Shown here: one piece after another, positions 63,342 through 64,000 of the stretch
How the letters are laid out: each line of letters opens with the position of its first letter
Position numbering within the stretch: position 1 is the stretch's first letter
NCBI RefSeq assembly: GCF_036347055.1
Contig: NZ_CP108882.1
Span: 1,736,001 to 1,800,000, forward strand
Length of the DNA stretch: 64,000 bases
Source of the DNA: Streptomyces sp. NBC_00820
Lineage (GTDB): Bacteria > Actinomycetota > Actinomycetes > Streptomycetales > Streptomycetaceae
Reading direction: 5' to 3'
Translations under genes and position numbers: made by a program
The notes under the pieces: generated by a model
The model's input: only the letters and a program-made list of their open reading frames with translations
What the model was told of the DNA's origin: nothing
Databases searched by the model: none

Positions 63342-63734
63342 GTGATCGAATTCGTACGGAACGCCCGGCTCTGGTTCGCGCCGGAGCGGGTACGGGACGA
63401 GGGCAGCACCCCCGACTACCGGTTCTCGCTGGCCAACGAGCGCACGTTCCTGGCCTGGCTGCGGACCGCGCTCGCGCTGATCGGCGGCGGTTTCGCGGTG
63501 GACCAGTTCCTGCCGGACCTGCGCTGGGCGTGGCGGGTAGGGCTGGCGCTCGCGCTGCTCGGCGCCGGTGTGCTGTGCTCGCTGCGCGCGGTGAACCACT
63601 GGGTGCGCTGCGAGCGGGCCATGCGGCGCGGCGAGGACCTGCCCGCCTCCCGGTTCCCGGTGCTGCTGGGCCTGTTGGTGGCGGTGGTGGCCGTCGCGAT
63701 GGTCGTGGTGGTGCTCGTCGGGTGGGCGGGGTGA
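63342..63734 (+). CDS. DUF202 (YidH-like) membrane protein
   Basis: 130 residues from GTG 63342. Family signature DYRFSLANERTFLAWLRTALALI then three spans (GGGFAVDQFL, VGLALALLGAGVLCSL, LGLLVAVVAVAMVVVVLVGW). Its TGA overlaps the GTG of the next, related gene (GTGA). Function unknown. Confidence 0.88.
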   Translation: MIEFVRNARLWFAPERVRDEGSTPDYRFSLANERTFLAWLRTALALIGGGFAVDQFLPDLRWAWRVGLALALLGAGVLCSLRAVNHWVRCERAMRRGEDLPASRFPVLLGLLVAVVAVAMVVVVLVGWAG

Positions 63735-64000
63735 GCGCGGCGGACCCGCCGGAGCCGGCGGAGCGGGATCCGGGGCTCCAGCCCGAGCGGACCCGGCTGG
63801 CCTGGCGGCGTACGACGCTCGCGAGCACCGTGGCCGCCGTACTCGCGGTGAAGACCTCGCTGCACGGCGGGACCACCGCCGGGGGCGTCGTCGCGTGCGC
63901 GCTGTGCTGCGTGCTGTGGCTGTGCTTCCTGGGGGTGGCCCACCACAGGATCCGCGCCCTCTCCGCGAGCCCCCGCCCGGCCGCGCTGACGCCCCGGCAC
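63731..64000 (+). CDS. DUF202-related membrane protein, partial
   Basis: First 90 codons; the window ends before the stop. From GTG 63731 (overlapping the previous TGA): LQPERTRLAWRRTTLASTVAAV, the same DUF202 pattern as the neighbour, then a Cys-rich hydrophobic span CALCCVLWLCFLGVAHH. Translational coupling suggests the two subunits work together. Confidence 0.8.
   Translation, partial: MSAADPPEPAERDPGLQPERTRLAWRRTTLASTVAAVLAVKTSLHGGTTAGGVVACALCCVLWLCFLGVAHHRIRALSASPRPAALTPRH

Overview
The window is a GC-rich actinobacterial chromosome segment, almost certainly from a Streptomyces. The evidence is two chaplin genes, the glycerol regulon gylR-glpFKD, a complete pupylation/proteasome locus, the mycothiol ligase mshC, frequent GTG starts and G/C third codon positions. 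Most genes are chromosomal core. The only mobile DNA recognised is a pair of short hairpin elements.

Region by region: (1) 1-4.9 kb, minus strand: a Ski2-like helicase (cut by the window edge), tatC, tatA, a small membrane protein, a zinc-ribbon protein, and the WYL regulators pafC and pafB. (2) 5-16.7 kb: two FKBP-type isomerases, pafA, a divergent MFS transporter/LacI regulator pair, prcA, prcB, a frameshifted endonuclease VII-like gene overlapping prcB, pup, dop and the proteasomal ATPase arc. (3) 17-26.3 kb: ferredoxin, a secreted protein, tRNA methyltransferase trmI, a site-2 protease with CBS domains, a RecB-like Fe-S nuclease, an orphan LuxR-type response regulator and two paralogous peptide-binding lipoproteins. 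(4) 26.7-36.7 kb: HAD phosphatase, cobalamin-dependent metH, then gylR and glpF-glpK-glpD with candidate GylR operators. (5) 36.8-44.4 kb: SUKH protein, secreted phospholipase A2, PAC2 protein, mshC, the actinobacterial trio of uncharacterised genes (SCO1664 family, DUF3090, histidine phosphatase) and a CorA transporter. (6) 44.4-51.2 kb: ferritin-like protein, LLM oxidoreductase, aldo/keto reductase, a RecD2-like protein with eroded ATPase motifs and two small hypotheticals. (7) 51.2-54.7 kb: a long sortase-type chaplin carrying a collagen-like Gly-X-Pro stalk, the short chaplin chpH, an M20 peptidase and tRNA-Leu(GAG). (8) 54.8-64 kb: DUF1876, YchJ-like, the gluconate genes gntR-gntK-gntP, a cytochrome b/molybdopterin oxidoreductase pair, a TPR-like protein, a DMT transporter, a NUDIX hydrolase and a DUF202 pair cut by the window edge.

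How the genes fit together: PafA attaches Pup, Dop removes it, Arc unfolds pupylated substrates and PrcA/PrcB degrade them. PafB/PafC are the DNA-damage regulators usually linked to this system. GylR controls glycerol uptake, phosphorylation and oxidation. GntR probably controls gluconate uptake and phosphorylation. Chaplins coat aerial hyphae. The most unusual items are the ~164-bp hairpin element inserted twice in inverted orientation, both times at the TAG stop codon of a gene; the collagen-like chaplin; the decayed endonuclease VII gene inside the proteasome locus; and the RecD2-like protein lacking Walker motifs. Residue numbers and coordinates were counted by hand; family assignments rest on motif recognition, not searches.
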